DNA of 13,455 bases from Candidatus Omnitrophota bacterium (GTDB lineage Bacteria; Omnitrophota; Gorgyraeia; Aquiviventales; Aquiviventaceae). The stretch lies in contig JACQRA010000039.1 in NCBI GenBank assembly GCA_016206725.1, positions 1-13,455 on the forward strand, read 5' to 3'. The translations under genes and the position numbers were made by a program. Shown piece by piece: positions 1-12,300 of the stretch (within the stretch, counting starts at the first letter, position 1; every line of letters begins with the position of its first letter). A model generated the notes under the pieces. That model did no database searches and was not told where the DNA came from. It saw nothing but the letters and a program-made list of their open reading frames with translations.

Positions 1-384
1 GAAGTTGCTGTCTTCCGTCGTGGGGCTGTCTTGCTTCTCCGCCTTCATGACCTGGCCCATATACGTCGACACCCGCAGCACGAACTCATCAAGGCCGTTC
101 AGCCATGCGTCCGTATCGTCCAACAGGCGAGGATCGTTCGGACTCCAACGCAGCTCTCGCCGCCTCCACTCCATGACCGTGGTGTAGAGCGTGTGGAGGC
201 TCATCATCGTCCCGCCTTCGATCGGTACGACGGGCGAGTCACCGCGGAGGAGGTTGTTCAACTCGGTCGTGACAATCAGCTTCTTCCACCGCTCCATGGC
301 GGCTTGCTCGAGTTGATCGTTCCACAACGCAGTCGTAGCAAGAGCCGCCTGCCTCAGACGTTGGTAGCGGCGCCAGGCCCATCG
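1..384 (-). other. Basic, probably cytoplasmic tail, continuing out of the window (residues 4358-4485)
   Basis: After the membrane helix come a basic stretch and amphipathic helices (LATTALWNDQLEQAAMERWK, then TLYTTVMEWRRRELRW and LNGLDEFVLRVSTYMGQVMK). There is no stop by the last codon, so more protein follows. No domain is recognised in this part. Confidence 0.6.
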
Positions 385-3300
385 TGAGAGCCAAACGGTG
401 GCGATCGTCAAGAGCGCCAGCCACCCCACCGCGCCGCCCATGAGCCACCGGGTGGGGCTGTCAAGCCGGCTCCACCCTGTCCTCATGGCTGTCCACCAGG
501 CCGGCGTCAGATCCCCTGTCCACAGGGTGTCCCACTCCACGAGCGATCCGCCGGCGGGCGATACGGCGTCAGGATCGGTGGCTGCGCCCCGAGGAGACGG
601 TGATGACGGTGCTGGTGCCGCCTCCGCGCCTTGCAGGCGACGCTCGAAGGCCTCGCGGAGTCGCCAGTAGTGTCTGGTCGCCGCCCGGTCGATGGACGGA
701 TCGCGCAGCCGCACCGTCTCGCGGTCGTCCGGACCGCGCATCCGCTCCGTGTTCATGTACACGGGATTCTTCGACAGCCCCCAGCGCCCCTCGCGCCGGA
801 TGCCGTGGACGGTCGCCAACGCCTTGAGGCTTTCCCTCAAGTCCTCCTGCGTGACGGTGTACGTCTGTTGCGCGCCCCCCTCAAGCTCGACGGTGAATTT
901 GCGCAAGGGCTGGCCCTTCAGCATCGCCCGCATCGCCTCAAGACCCCAGAGCCAATCGTTGGCCGAGGTCACGACCGCGGCCACCTCAATAATTTCCTTC
1001 GGACCGCGACCGGAGGGACGAAACCACTCCTCGGCGCCTCTCACGACCACGTGCCGATCCTTGGCCAGGCCTTCCTGCTCCTGCAGGAATCTCGGCACGA
1101 TGAACTTGGCAAACCACGCCTCAATGCGCCCAGGCCACGTCGCAAACGCCGGAGCCAGCTTCTTGCTCCACGCCGCTTTCCACCTGCGCGTGGCTTGGTC
1201 GTCGCCGTCAGCCTCCTTCAAGACCGCTTCAACCGCCTGCAGCAAGCGATACGCCCTGGCCTGGGCCGCGGTGGGAAACTCGTCCACGTAATACCACCAC
1301 CTCAATCTGAGCTGCTCCAATTGCCCCACCGGGAACCTGCCGGCAATCACGTGCGCCTCATCCGGCGCGAAGCCTAACGCCCCATCGAGCAGCGTCAGCG
1401 CCATGTCAAGCGCGTCGCGCTTCCGCTGCATCGCACCCGCTGGGAGGACATCGGCCAGCGCCAGCGCCTGCTCAGCGACGGCGAGGTGCGCCTCAGAACT
1501 GGAAGGAGAGCCGACGGGCCGCGCCTGGATGAGGGGATGGGTATACTCCACGCCGATCCCACGAAGATCGTGCGTCCGGTGCAGCAACGCCACAGGGTGC
1601 CCGCTGGCCGCCATGGCCCCGCGATAGAATTGCAGGAACTGCCCGGCCTCATCGAATCGTCTTGCCTCGATGAGCTCACCGATCAGGTCGGCCGCCGGAA
1701 CCGTCTCAACATGGGCGCCTATCTTGGCATCCGGGTCACCGGTGCGCGCGTCCCGTGACGTGGAGATGGCTGGTTGCTGCGCCAGATCATTAGCCATCCG
1801 GTTCAGCTCGCTTCGCAGGACGTTCGTGTTCGTCCGCTCAGCGTCAGCGGGAACGTCCAGGCGATTCACCACCGCCAGATACAGATCCGCCACGCTCGGT
1901 TGTCCGTTGATGCTCGCCGCCGCCTCCTGAAGCGTCAGCGGCTCCATGGTAGGCCCGTCAGGCGCCCTCTCACTCCACGGCAGGATCCGCTGTCCCACGC
2001 TCACACGAAACCTGTTATCAAGACTGGGGTTGGGGAGGGAGAAATCCACCACGTCGGAGAAATCGGACGTGTAGGCCTGGTGAGTCACGGTCGCCGTCAG
2101 GTCGTCCACCTGCAGGCGCTCGGCGAGCGGTTGATCGAAACCGACCCCCGACGCCACGTTCCACACGGCGCGGCCATCTGCAGAGACCGTCGCGCGAGTC
2201 ACCGCCACCGGCCGGCCGCTTTCCAGATCGAGCGTATAGGAGTCGCTGACGGGCGTGGTCGAGCCGAGATGATCCTGCAGCCGGTTGGACACCTGGAAGT
2301 AATACCTCCAGACCTGATCGACCTCTGTCCAGGCCTTTCCTAAGGGCCTGGCGAAGACTGACGCGAACGGTTGACCGTTGACGCGGACCTCCCACGGCGC
2401 GGTGTCAGCCTCCGTTCGATCCGCCACCACCGGCTTTCCGGGGCGGGGATCGAGCCGGTCGCGCTTGACCAGCGCCGTGGACTCATTAGGTGTCCCAATC
2501 ACCCGCTCCTGGAACACCGATCCCAGGATGCGAATCTCTGGATTCGGCCGCTCGAAGGCCGCGACGTCGAGCCGGTGCACCAGGTTAGTGGAGATGGTAC
2601 GGTCACCACGTCCTGGCGGGCGAACGGCCGTGTAGGCCGGCTCGCCGTTCAGCGTGCCTTTGAAGATATGCAAAAGCGTGCGACCCTGGAACGCACTGTC
2701 CGGCTCGGCATCGCCGGCCCTTCGAGACACCAACATGATCGTACGCTGATCGCCGATGCCCATCTCGACCAAGCGGGCAGGCACGCCCTCAAACGGCTCC
2801 TCGAGGTCCACCTGCCTGAAGAACGACCTCTCCAGTGTGGTGACGCCTTCGTAACCCGCCGCCGCAGCCTGAGCGAGCGCCGCCAAATCGTTCTCGACCA
2901 CGCCGATCTTGCCCTGCGCCGGCAGCGGGATGACGATCTTCTTCTCGACCCGCTCGACCGTCCTCCCATCCGCGGCCATGATCGGCACCTTCCCCACGAA
3001 GAACAGCCGCTCATCGAGCGTCTTACCTTTTAAGGGATTGCTGGGATCGGGTTCGATGCGGTAGCCGACGAGCTGGATACGACCATCTTGGGTTTCGACG
3101 GTGGCAATGGAGGGGTTGTCTCGGTCGTAGGTATATCGCACGCGCCAGGCATCGCCGGTGGCGCGACCGTAATACCAGCGAGTCTCAGCGCGCAGGTGGG
3201 GTTGATCCTCGCGATACGTGATGACGGTGCGCCAGGGGCCGTTGATCTGCTCCAGTAGGCGACCGGATGCGTCGTAGGTTGACGTCGGGAGAGCCTGACC

Positions 3301-6300
3301 CGTGAGGACATTCGTGCCGGCGACAGTGACCCGCACCACCTTGCCTTGGGCATCCCGCTGAGGCGTCACGTCGTAGGTTTCAAGCCTCTTGGTCAGATCG
3401 TCCAGAGCAGCGTCCACTTCGGTCTTAGCCTTTGGATGCTCGTAGGATTTCGTGTGGTCGAAGTGGAGCGACACCTGCCGGTTGAGCTGCGGGTCAAACT
3501 GGTCGCGGCGCAGCAGACCCTTGCCGCGGAAGACCTCGACGTAGGAGGCGCCGGTGGCGGGGTTGATTCGGCGGAGCTTGAGATCGGTGCCGTGCTCATA
3601 ACCGAGGCGCTCGGTGATGGTAAAGCCATCGAGCCGTGCTGTGGGCTGAGCTGGTGCAACTTGAGACGGCTGGGCTTGTCCCCCGATTGGGGTGAGTGGT
3701 GTGCGCATGAGATCAGGGTGTTGCGGCCTTACCAGCTCATCGGAGAACGCGATGGGTTGATCCGCGGCTTGCCTAAGCAGGCGATCGTTCGACTCGACTT
3801 TCGCTACGTCCCCGTCAGAGGCTCGTTCGGATAGACGTCTCATCTCTTGCGTGAACGCATCTCGTGTCTGCGTGTAGTGCCGGGTCAACCGATCGAAGGC
3901 CGGCTTGAAGCGAAACGCACCGTCTCGGCGCTCAATCAGCGCGAGGCCGGATTCCGCCGGGTCGATCTGGCGATCCTTCCACGGCTCCGGCAGCAACTCG
4001 TGGTAGTCGATGCCGACCACGATCTGTGGCTGATTCGCAGGCGCCTTCGTTGTTGACCACATGAAGCGGCGCAGCGCCTGAGCCGCCTTGTCCACGTAAG
4101 CCGCCTGCCGGTCTTCCCCGATGCCGGTCGAGGACTTGCCGAACTCACTGACGATGACGGGCAGTCCAAGCGACTGCGCGCGACGAATGCTGCGGCCGAA
4201 GCCCTCGACGTAGACAGGCACATCATCGTGCACTAATTCTGCGCCGTGCGGCCCACCGGGATAGAGATTCAGCGCGAGACCATCGAAGGCTCTGCCGATG
4301 CCGGCCTGGCGCATCTGGTCGACTTGAGGCGCTTCAATCTCGCCATGCCCGAAGAAGACGGGATGGGTCGGGTCAACCGCTTTGTAGGCACGCGCGAGAC
4401 GCGCCATCAAGCGGTAGTAGTCCGATGGCGAAAGGTTCACCGTGTTCCACGGTTGGTCGCCACCCAGTTGGATCGAGTCATAGGCGGCGGGCACGTAGTA
4501 GGCGTTTTCGTTGCCGATCTGGATGCCGGCCAGCGCGGGGCCGAGGTCCTTGAGCTGGGTCGCAAGGGTTGTGATATCGTTCTCAACTTTCCGCAGATTC
4601 TCCGGCGTGGGATTCGCGTACACGTAGTTGCCGCGGCCGTTCTCCGCGTATAGGCCGCCGAACGACAGCAGGGACGTCCGCAATCCTGTTTTGGCGTACA
4701 GCGTGGCGATGTCTTGTTTCAGCTTGGCGAGATCCGTAGGCGAGGGGTTGTTCGCCGGCAGGTAGAGCTTGATCGAGTTGACCCCTGCCGCATCCAACCG
4801 CTTGGCCAGGGCGAAGTCGTTGTCAAACAGCACGCGATACAGGCGGCGATAGTCCGTCGGGTTGTCCCGATACGCCTCACCCGGGTTGACATCGCCGGCA
4901 TCCTGCACCGCGACACTCAAGCCTGGTGGCAGATAGGTCAGCTTGCCGGTGCGATCTCGATGGGCATAGATGAGTCCGTGACCCTTTGGCGCCGTGGCAA
5001 TGGCGACTCTGCCCTGCTCAATCGCCTCAGCCGCCATGCGTTTGACCGGCGACGCGTCAGCCTGTGGCGTCTGATCGGCGTCTCGGCTCGTGTCGGGCTG
5101 CGGACGAACCGGCGCGAGTGGCGGGGGCGTCCCTGCGCTCCCAGGCGGCTCGGGAGGAGCCGACGAGCGCTGGCGCTCGAACTCTCGCTCGAAGTCGGCG
5201 CGCTGCTGCTGCAAACGCTCTAACTCCTGCTGTTTCTCGGCGAGGGCGGACTTGCCGAATTCGAAGATGCCATAGAGACTGTCATCCTTTTTGTTGACCA
5301 CCACCCACACCTCTGCCCCCTCTTGCTCGGTAATCTCTTCAATGGTCGCCTCGGGGCCGGGGATCAAACTGACAGCGCCGGTCTCCGGATCGCGGCGCAC
5401 GTAGCGCGGCTGAAGCTCCATCTCAGCTTTCCGACCCTGCTCATCACGCGGAAGGCTGTCGTTCAACCACTTCAAGACCTTTTCCAGATCCTGATCGAAG
5501 TTCTCTTGGCTGTAGCGCTCGCCACCGCCAAATACCATCGGCTTCTTGCCGGGGATGCGCAGCACGGCGTAGGCATCCTGAAACTTCAGGTCGTCAGCGA
5601 TCGCGCGCCGCAGGCCTTGCTCGCCGAGGACGACCAGGCTGAGGGAGCCGTCGTCTTCGCGCAGGATCATCGTGCGCTCGGAGCCGGCGGGCAGTTCGTG
5701 CCAGTATGTCCGCTCCTGTACGCCTTTGGCGGTTACAACCCCCTCGCGCACCTTCAGGGCGAAATGCCGTGTGCCATCCGGCGTCACCCAACTCTTCACG
5801 ACATCCTTCAGGTCCTGCAGCTCCTCCCACCTCAACGACTCGAGCCGGCGCATGGAGTCCCACTGATCGCCGGTGAGCGACTTCATCTCGCCGCCGGCCA
5901 GCAAGAGCCTTGCACCTAAGCCTTGCTCCGCCTTAAGCGAGGAACGGCTCGTCTTGGTGGTATACAGCACCTGCTGCGGCAACTTGACCACGGCGATGGG
6001 CAGATCGTCTTCCACCAGCAGGTGATCCGAACCGGCGAAGGTCGCCTGACCGATGCGATACGTCCCATCCGCCTGACGCGCCACCTTCAGCGCCTGGTAC
6101 TGCTCCTCGGTCAGTCGCGAGATGACGACGTCCGCGCGCCACACCTGATCGCGGTGCGCCGTCCATTCTTGCTCGCTCAAGCGGGCTGTTGAGCCGTCGA
6201 ATGTCCGCAGAGCAGCTGGAATGACCGGCACCAAGATTGGGGACACAAACATTTTGCCCTGCTGGCGGGCATTTGTTTGTGTCCCCGATTTCACAGTTGG

Positions 6301-9300
6301 TTCGTCCACGGTTTTGCGTTCGGGAAGCGTCGGCAACACGCCCTCCCCTAACTTCACGCTGATCACCTGACCCTGCTCATCACGCGGCAGGCGCTTGTCA
6401 TTGCGCAGGACCTTCGGCAGATATTGCTCCGGAATGCTCAGCCCCGCTCCCGGTGTGCCTGGGCGCGACGCATCCGTCGTCACCCCAAGCCCCCAGCCGC
6501 TGCCAGTCTCCGCCCCCAGGATGACGTTGGAGATGCCGCGGCCCTGCTGAGGCTCGAAGCTGCCCACGCCGACTTTCAACTTGTGATCGTGACCGACCGG
6601 AATGCCGACGAGAATGTCTCCGCCGCGCGCGCCGTCCTGATAGTAGACTCCGCCCACCTCAAGATCGAATCGCTTCGCGATGGTGGTGGACACGGTGGCT
6701 TCACCCGCGAGCCCGCCCTTGCCGATGGTCATCTCTCCTTCGGCACGGCCTGGGGTTGAGCCGAGCTTCCACGGCGTCTGCACGCTGAATCCCGGCCGGG
6801 GCTGGCTGCGGTTGAACCGGCCCAGGGCGTCCTCGGTACGCTCGTAGCCGAGCGGGAAGATCGTGAGTTTGCGTTCCTGGTTGTTGGGGTCGCCGATCTT
6901 GAAACCTCCGCGCGCCCTGAGTTCCTGGCTGCGCAGCTTGAACTGCCGGTTGATCATCTTGACGGGGTCCACCTCGCCATCCACGACGATGCCCGCCTCC
7001 CGCTCAAATCTCGAGTCAGCCGTTCCCTCTTCGCCGTAAAGGCTGAAGGCGCGGCTGACGTCATACTTCATGAGCACATGCTGCGCGTAGGTGAGGTCGC
7101 CGCTGTGAGTCGCATCCACGTCCACGAATCCGGCATAGCGCATGTGGAAGCGCTTTTTGCCGTCCTTGCCTTTGAGCGCATCCACCCCGCCTGCGTCGAA
7201 GAGCCACAACCGATTGTCATCCACCTTGTCGAACTCGACGCCGTTCTTGCCCAGCCGTTCAAGCACCTGGTCGCGGCGCACCCAGCCGATGTCAATGAGA
7301 TGTTTCAAGTCCTTTTGTCGCAGGCCGAGCGAGAAGGTCTGGGCGGTCGGCGCGCCTTTCATCGCTTGGGAGGCCACGATGTGCACGTCCACCTTCTGAC
7401 CGAACCACTCCGCCGCATCGAAGACCGACATCTGCGTGCCCTGCGCCCCGCGGCTGCTCTCCAGCACCGTCGAGAAGTCCACCAGCGGCAGCGTGCCGTC
7501 CGCGATCAAATCCAGGCTGCGCTCCAAGTTCGCGAAGAACACCTCACCCGATGCCGTCCCCGCCGCCGCGGCGATCTGCGGGGAAGGCGCGTTGGCCGGA
7601 GAGAGCACACCATTCAACTGACGCCGGGCTGTCTGCGCTTCCTCAGGCGACAAACCGGAGGAGGCAATCGCCTGCGGCATGGCGGTGGTGATGGACTCGC
7701 GCACACGAGCCATGTCGCGATGCGCCTCAACGACCTGCTTGGCGGCCGTCTGGAATCTGGCCTGAGTCTGCTCAACCGCCGCTCGACGCTGCGCCCGCGT
7801 CTCGCGCAATCTGCCGATGTCCATGCCGAGCTCATTGATGTTGGCCAGTCCCTTGATCGCACTGGGCAGCGGACCCCATCCCCTTCCTTCCAGCACGTTG
7901 AGGTTGTCGGCCGTGGTGCGGATCAAGCGGGAACGGAAGTCCGTGTGCGGTTTGGCGCGCGCCGGATCGAGCAATTGCCCAAGCCGCATCTGGTGCACCT
8001 TCGCTGACCCCACCTTCGCCCGAATCTTCCTGAGGTGATCTTTGTGATCGGCGAGATCGTCCTCGGCGACGGCCACTGCCGTCACCGGGTTGCTCTCGAG
8101 CAGGCGCAGTTCGCGCTGGGCTTCGACATCGAGCGGATTCGCCCTCACCTGCGCGCGCAACTGCGCGATGCGCGCCTGGTTCAAGCCGCGTTCATCCTGC
8201 GTCTTCGATTGGAGGTCTTTCGTCTCCTTCAGATAGGCGTCAGCCCGCAGTTTCTTCTGCGGGGCCTCTTGTAAGAACTTCCTGGCGTCATCGCGCAGTT
8301 GCACCAGGTAGGTGTCGCTGGGGTTGTTCCGCGCCGCAACCGACAGATTCGAGAAACCCTCTTGAACGCGCTCCACCTTGTTAGTCCAGAAATCCAAGCC
8401 GGCGTGCGCATCGGTCACCGAGTCGTTGACCAACTTCAGCCGTTCTTCTGTCGTCCAGTTGGCGGCGGTGAATCGGCTGACCTTTGCCCAGCGTTCTTCT
8501 AATCGCTTCACGCGAAACTCAGCCGAGAGCACGTCCTTCTTCGCGTTCTCGATGCTGCTGGGATCAGCGGGATTGAGCAACGCCGCCTCCCTCACCTTGT
8601 AGGCGGCTTCTAGATTCTTCTGCGCTTCTTTCAACTCGAGATCCACGTCACGCTGAAGCTGTTTGATCTGGGCATCCGCGAAGGCTTGACCTCGCTGGAA
8701 CATGCTGAGTTGATGGTCCACAGACGCTTGGCCGGTCGTCCGCTCAAAATCCGCGTTCTTCTCCGCATACGTTTCGCCAAGCTCGGCGGCCTTCAGCCGC
8801 GCTGTGCGCACGTTCTGTTCAGCGTGCTCCCACTTCTCAAGCGCGACAATCGGCGCCTTCGTGACTTCCAACGACTTGATCGCCTTCGCATCGCCATCCA
8901 AGTCTTTGAACAGCTTCGCCTGGGCGTTGACGAGCTTCGCCTGACCATCCAGATGGTCAAGTCGCTTCTGCGCGAAGCTCAACTCGGCTTCGGTATCCAG
9001 GATGTGCTGGGGAATGCCGACTTGGCTGAGTTCTCGTCGGCGGTCAGCCTCACCGGCCTGCGCGCGCTCCCTGGCTTTTTCCAACGCCTGCACGTGCAGG
9101 ACGGCCGCCTCTGCTTCGAGGACAGTCTGATCGGCTCGTAAGCTCAGAGTCGTGTCGTTCGGCTTCTGGGCAAGCTGCTTCCTTAAATCATCGCGTCGAA
9201 CCTCCAACGTCTGTTGCCGAGCAACCGCCGTGGCGATGTCGGCCTCAAGGTCCGTCACAGCCTGTTGGGCTTTCGCGAGCGCATCGTTGGCCGATCGCTC

Positions 9301-12300
9301 TGAGGTTTTGGCCTTGTCCAGCGCCCGTTGGACGGCATCTCGATCCTTGCGCGCGGCATCAACCGCAGCCTTCGCCGCCGTCGTGTTCTGGTCGGCTGAA
9401 GCAATCAGACGATTGAGATCGCCCTTGAATTGTTCAAACTGCGCCTGCTGTTGCTCGAGCACAAATTTCAGCCCATTGACGTAGCGGACGTCCTCGGCGA
9501 TACGTTTGAGGTCGCGGACCCCCTCAAACAATTTCTTGGTCTTCGTCCCCAGGCGTGAGAGCAGCTCCGCGTCCTGATACGCTTGCAATGCCTCGGCCAA
9601 GTCCTGGCCGGCGCTCTTCAGCGCGGCGTCGGCCTGCTCCTGTCGCTCAAGCCGCGGCGTCAAGCCGTCCACCGGCGGATGCTCCGCCAAGTAGGCTTCA
9701 ACCTCCGGCCATTCATTGAGGCCGGCCGCGAGACTCTTGTAACTGCCGGGAATCTCCGCATCCACGGTGCGCTGCGCCTCACGCTGGGCGCGACGCTCCT
9801 CTGGCGGCTCGAGACTGGAAGCCGTCCAGCGCTCAACCAGGGGGAGGCTCGCCAACTGCCGACGATCGCCGTAGCCGGTGGTCGTCGTCGCGACCACCTG
9901 ATCCGCGTATCGTCCGGCCTGCTGCGGCGTAGGCGCAAACTCGACGATTGCCGGCACCTTCGTCCCATCGGACAACTCAGCCGCGTACGGCGCGCTCCAG
10001 GTCACCCAGGTCCCTGCCTTGATCGTGAACTTCCGATCGTTCCCGAAGCTAATCTCCAGGTCCGTTGTCAGGCGTTCCACGCCAGGGATCGACTTGCCCG
10101 CCTCGCGGAACCACGTCATCGACAGTCCGCGAATCGCAGCCGCGACGTCGGGAGCGACTTCACCGCGCGGACTCTCGGTCAACTCCACCAATGTGATGGC
10201 TTCACCCTCCGGCACGTAGCGAGCACCCGGACGCAACCGCACCTCCGCACCGTTGAGCGTCAGCCCAACCGACTCTTTACCCGCCACCGCGGTCCGCGCG
10301 ATATAGGTCTTCCCCGACGGCAGCAGGAAGTCGCGCGAGGAGTCGCGATCGCCGATGGTCATCTTGATGCCATCCACGATCGGTCCCTGCTCGGTCTTGG
10401 TCGCGCGCACCACCTGAAGCTGCGACTGCAAAAGCTGCGCATCCCGCCGGTTGAAGATCGGCTCAATCGTCCTGGTCCCACTCGTCGGATTGACCGTGAT
10501 CTTCCAGCCATAGTACTGCTTGCCCGCGTACGTTTCGCGGTACTTGAACCAGTACTGGTACTTCGTGGTGTTCAACCCGTACTCTCTGATATTGCCGGTG
10601 AACGGGTTGACCGGCACAGGCTTCGAGACGCTCTTCCATCGCACGCCGTTTTGATCGCGCTCAATCACACGGGCGCTGTGGGCATCCTCGGCCGGTACAT
10701 CCGTGACCTCCACGGCCCAGCCCGGATGGCCGGTGTAGCCCACCAGCTCATGGGTGATCAGATCAAACTCAAACCCATACTCCCCAGCCAAATGCTGCCG
10801 CTGGGCGAGCCGGTTGAGGTCGTGGATGGATTGGATGCGAATCGCCTTGCCATCCTCCATCTCCAAGCCCATGTCCCTCCGGTAGCCCTCATCGGCCTTG
10901 TTGAAGAACAGGGTGTTGTGGCTTCCCACCGTCCACTCGCGGGTTCCCCGATGGTACTTGGCGATCAGTTGACTGGTTCCCTGGCGGATGATCCAGTAGT
11001 CGTAAGGGCTGTCGGGCGAGCGCTGCACCGCTTCCAGAAAGACAGCCGCGGCGCGGTTGCCGATGATTGGAATGCGATCGCCATAGCGCCACGGCAGCCA
11101 CACGTTCTCTTTGCCGGCTTTCAGCTTGTTGCCGAACAGCGCCCCCAGGGCCTCGACACCATCGGCGAGCAGCACCATCGGCTTGGGCATCTCGACCGTA
11201 AAGGGCAGACCCGCGCGCCGCGCGCCGAATTGCCCTCTGCCATCCTTGACGACGATCGGCTGGTCGGTCGCGCGGTGGGCTTTGATCATGTCACCAACGA
11301 TGGGGAGACTACGCAAAAGGGGTATCGGCCGCCAGACCTGACCTCCCTGCTCCTGCATTTGGTTGCGCGCGGGGGCCGCGAGGAGGCCGGTGCCGGCCTC
11401 CGCCAATGCGCCGTAGGGCAGCGCGGCCATGGCGCCGCTTTCAATCGTGCCTTCGGCAATCGCCATGGAGATGCGATAGACCTGGAGGGCGTACTGCGCC
11501 TCCTCGCGCGAGGGCAACACGCCGAAGGAGGCGCCGCCGATGTCGAAGAACGAGGTAGCGGTGGCCTCCGGGGTCACCATGAGGGTCAGCGCGGACTTCG
11601 AGCGGTGATCGCCGTGCTGCCGAGCCGCCGCGAGCATGCCGCCGACACCCTGCTCACCCTCATAGCGCTCCTGCAGCGCCGGCATGAAGCTGGCGTACAT
11701 CGTCGGGCGCAGCATCGCATCCACGAGATGTTGCTGGGCTGTTTGCTGGTTCTTGGCTCGCTCGACCTCGCCTTTCTGCTCTTCATACTCGCGGCGCTTC
11801 AACTCCATCTGGCCTTGCTGGATATCCTGCTGAACGCGCTCCAATTCATCCGCTGCGGCACCAGACTGTTGCTCTCGCTCCTTGACCGCCTTGACGATCC
11901 GCTCAAGGCGCGCGATCTGCTCGTCGAGCTCCCCCCGCTCCAGGTCGGCCTTCGTCGGGATGCGGCGACGCGCATGACGATCATCCCGATATTCCAATGC
12001 ATCAAGCACGGCATTCAGGCGAGCCTGCTGATCGGGAAGGTGGTCCAACTGGGCGGCACGCGACCTGAAGTCATTCAGGAGAAGGCGCAGTTGAACGAGA
12101 TCGGCTTTGCTGAGGGTCAGGTCAGAGGTCTGCAACCGTGGGGGAGGTGGAGCGGAGCCGGCGGCAGTCGGCGATGGCGGCGCGCGCAGTCCCTCGCCAT
12201 TGAGATACCCGTTCAACCGTTGCATCGAGGCGCGAATGTCGTTGAAATCGGACGGGGCGCCTCGCGTCGTGCGAAGGGTCAACTCGGTGTTGCTGAGAAC

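Larger units (their letters stand above)
5248..6429 (-). other. Mixed domain with an internal duplication (residues 2343-2736)
   Basis: Two copies of a module beginning near PKVLRNDKRLPRDEQG (Leu of LPRDEQG at 2356) and EKVLKWLNDSLPRDEQG (2668) lie 312 residues apart. Between them are three related short helices (LSEQEW, LTEEQY, LTGDQW) and DGT-containing strands. A palindromic insertion sits just after the first module. The segment ends in extended pieces (AEVWVVVNKKDDSLYGIFEF) before the next coiled coil. No enzyme motif is recognised. Confidence 0.45.

Noticed and set aside
3677..3692. tgtcccccgattgggg, resembling a junction of two element ends
   Set aside because: Only about 16 bases match, with an extra c and no arms beyond them. 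It could be chance in a GC-rich linker, although a decayed relic is not impossible.
6239..6286. Palindromes as rho-independent terminators
   Set aside because: They lie inside the open frame, no run of T follows the stem on either strand, and no gene ends near them.
6229..6300. Possible target duplication around palindrome copy 1
   Set aside because: Only about 6 of 10 bases agree between the flanks (caagattggg versus cacagttggt), which is not above chance after trying several alignments. Copy 3 flanks are no better.
631..8007. Other plus-strand open frames, such as 631-1377, 2371-3033, 5323-5919 and 7078-8007
   Set aside because: All are shadows of the giant frame, with skewed composition and no recognisable motif.
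11401..11520. Additional transmembrane helix in the Ala/Gly-rich stretch near residues 645-690
   Set aside because: Glu residues interrupt it and no continuous 18-20 residue apolar run exists.
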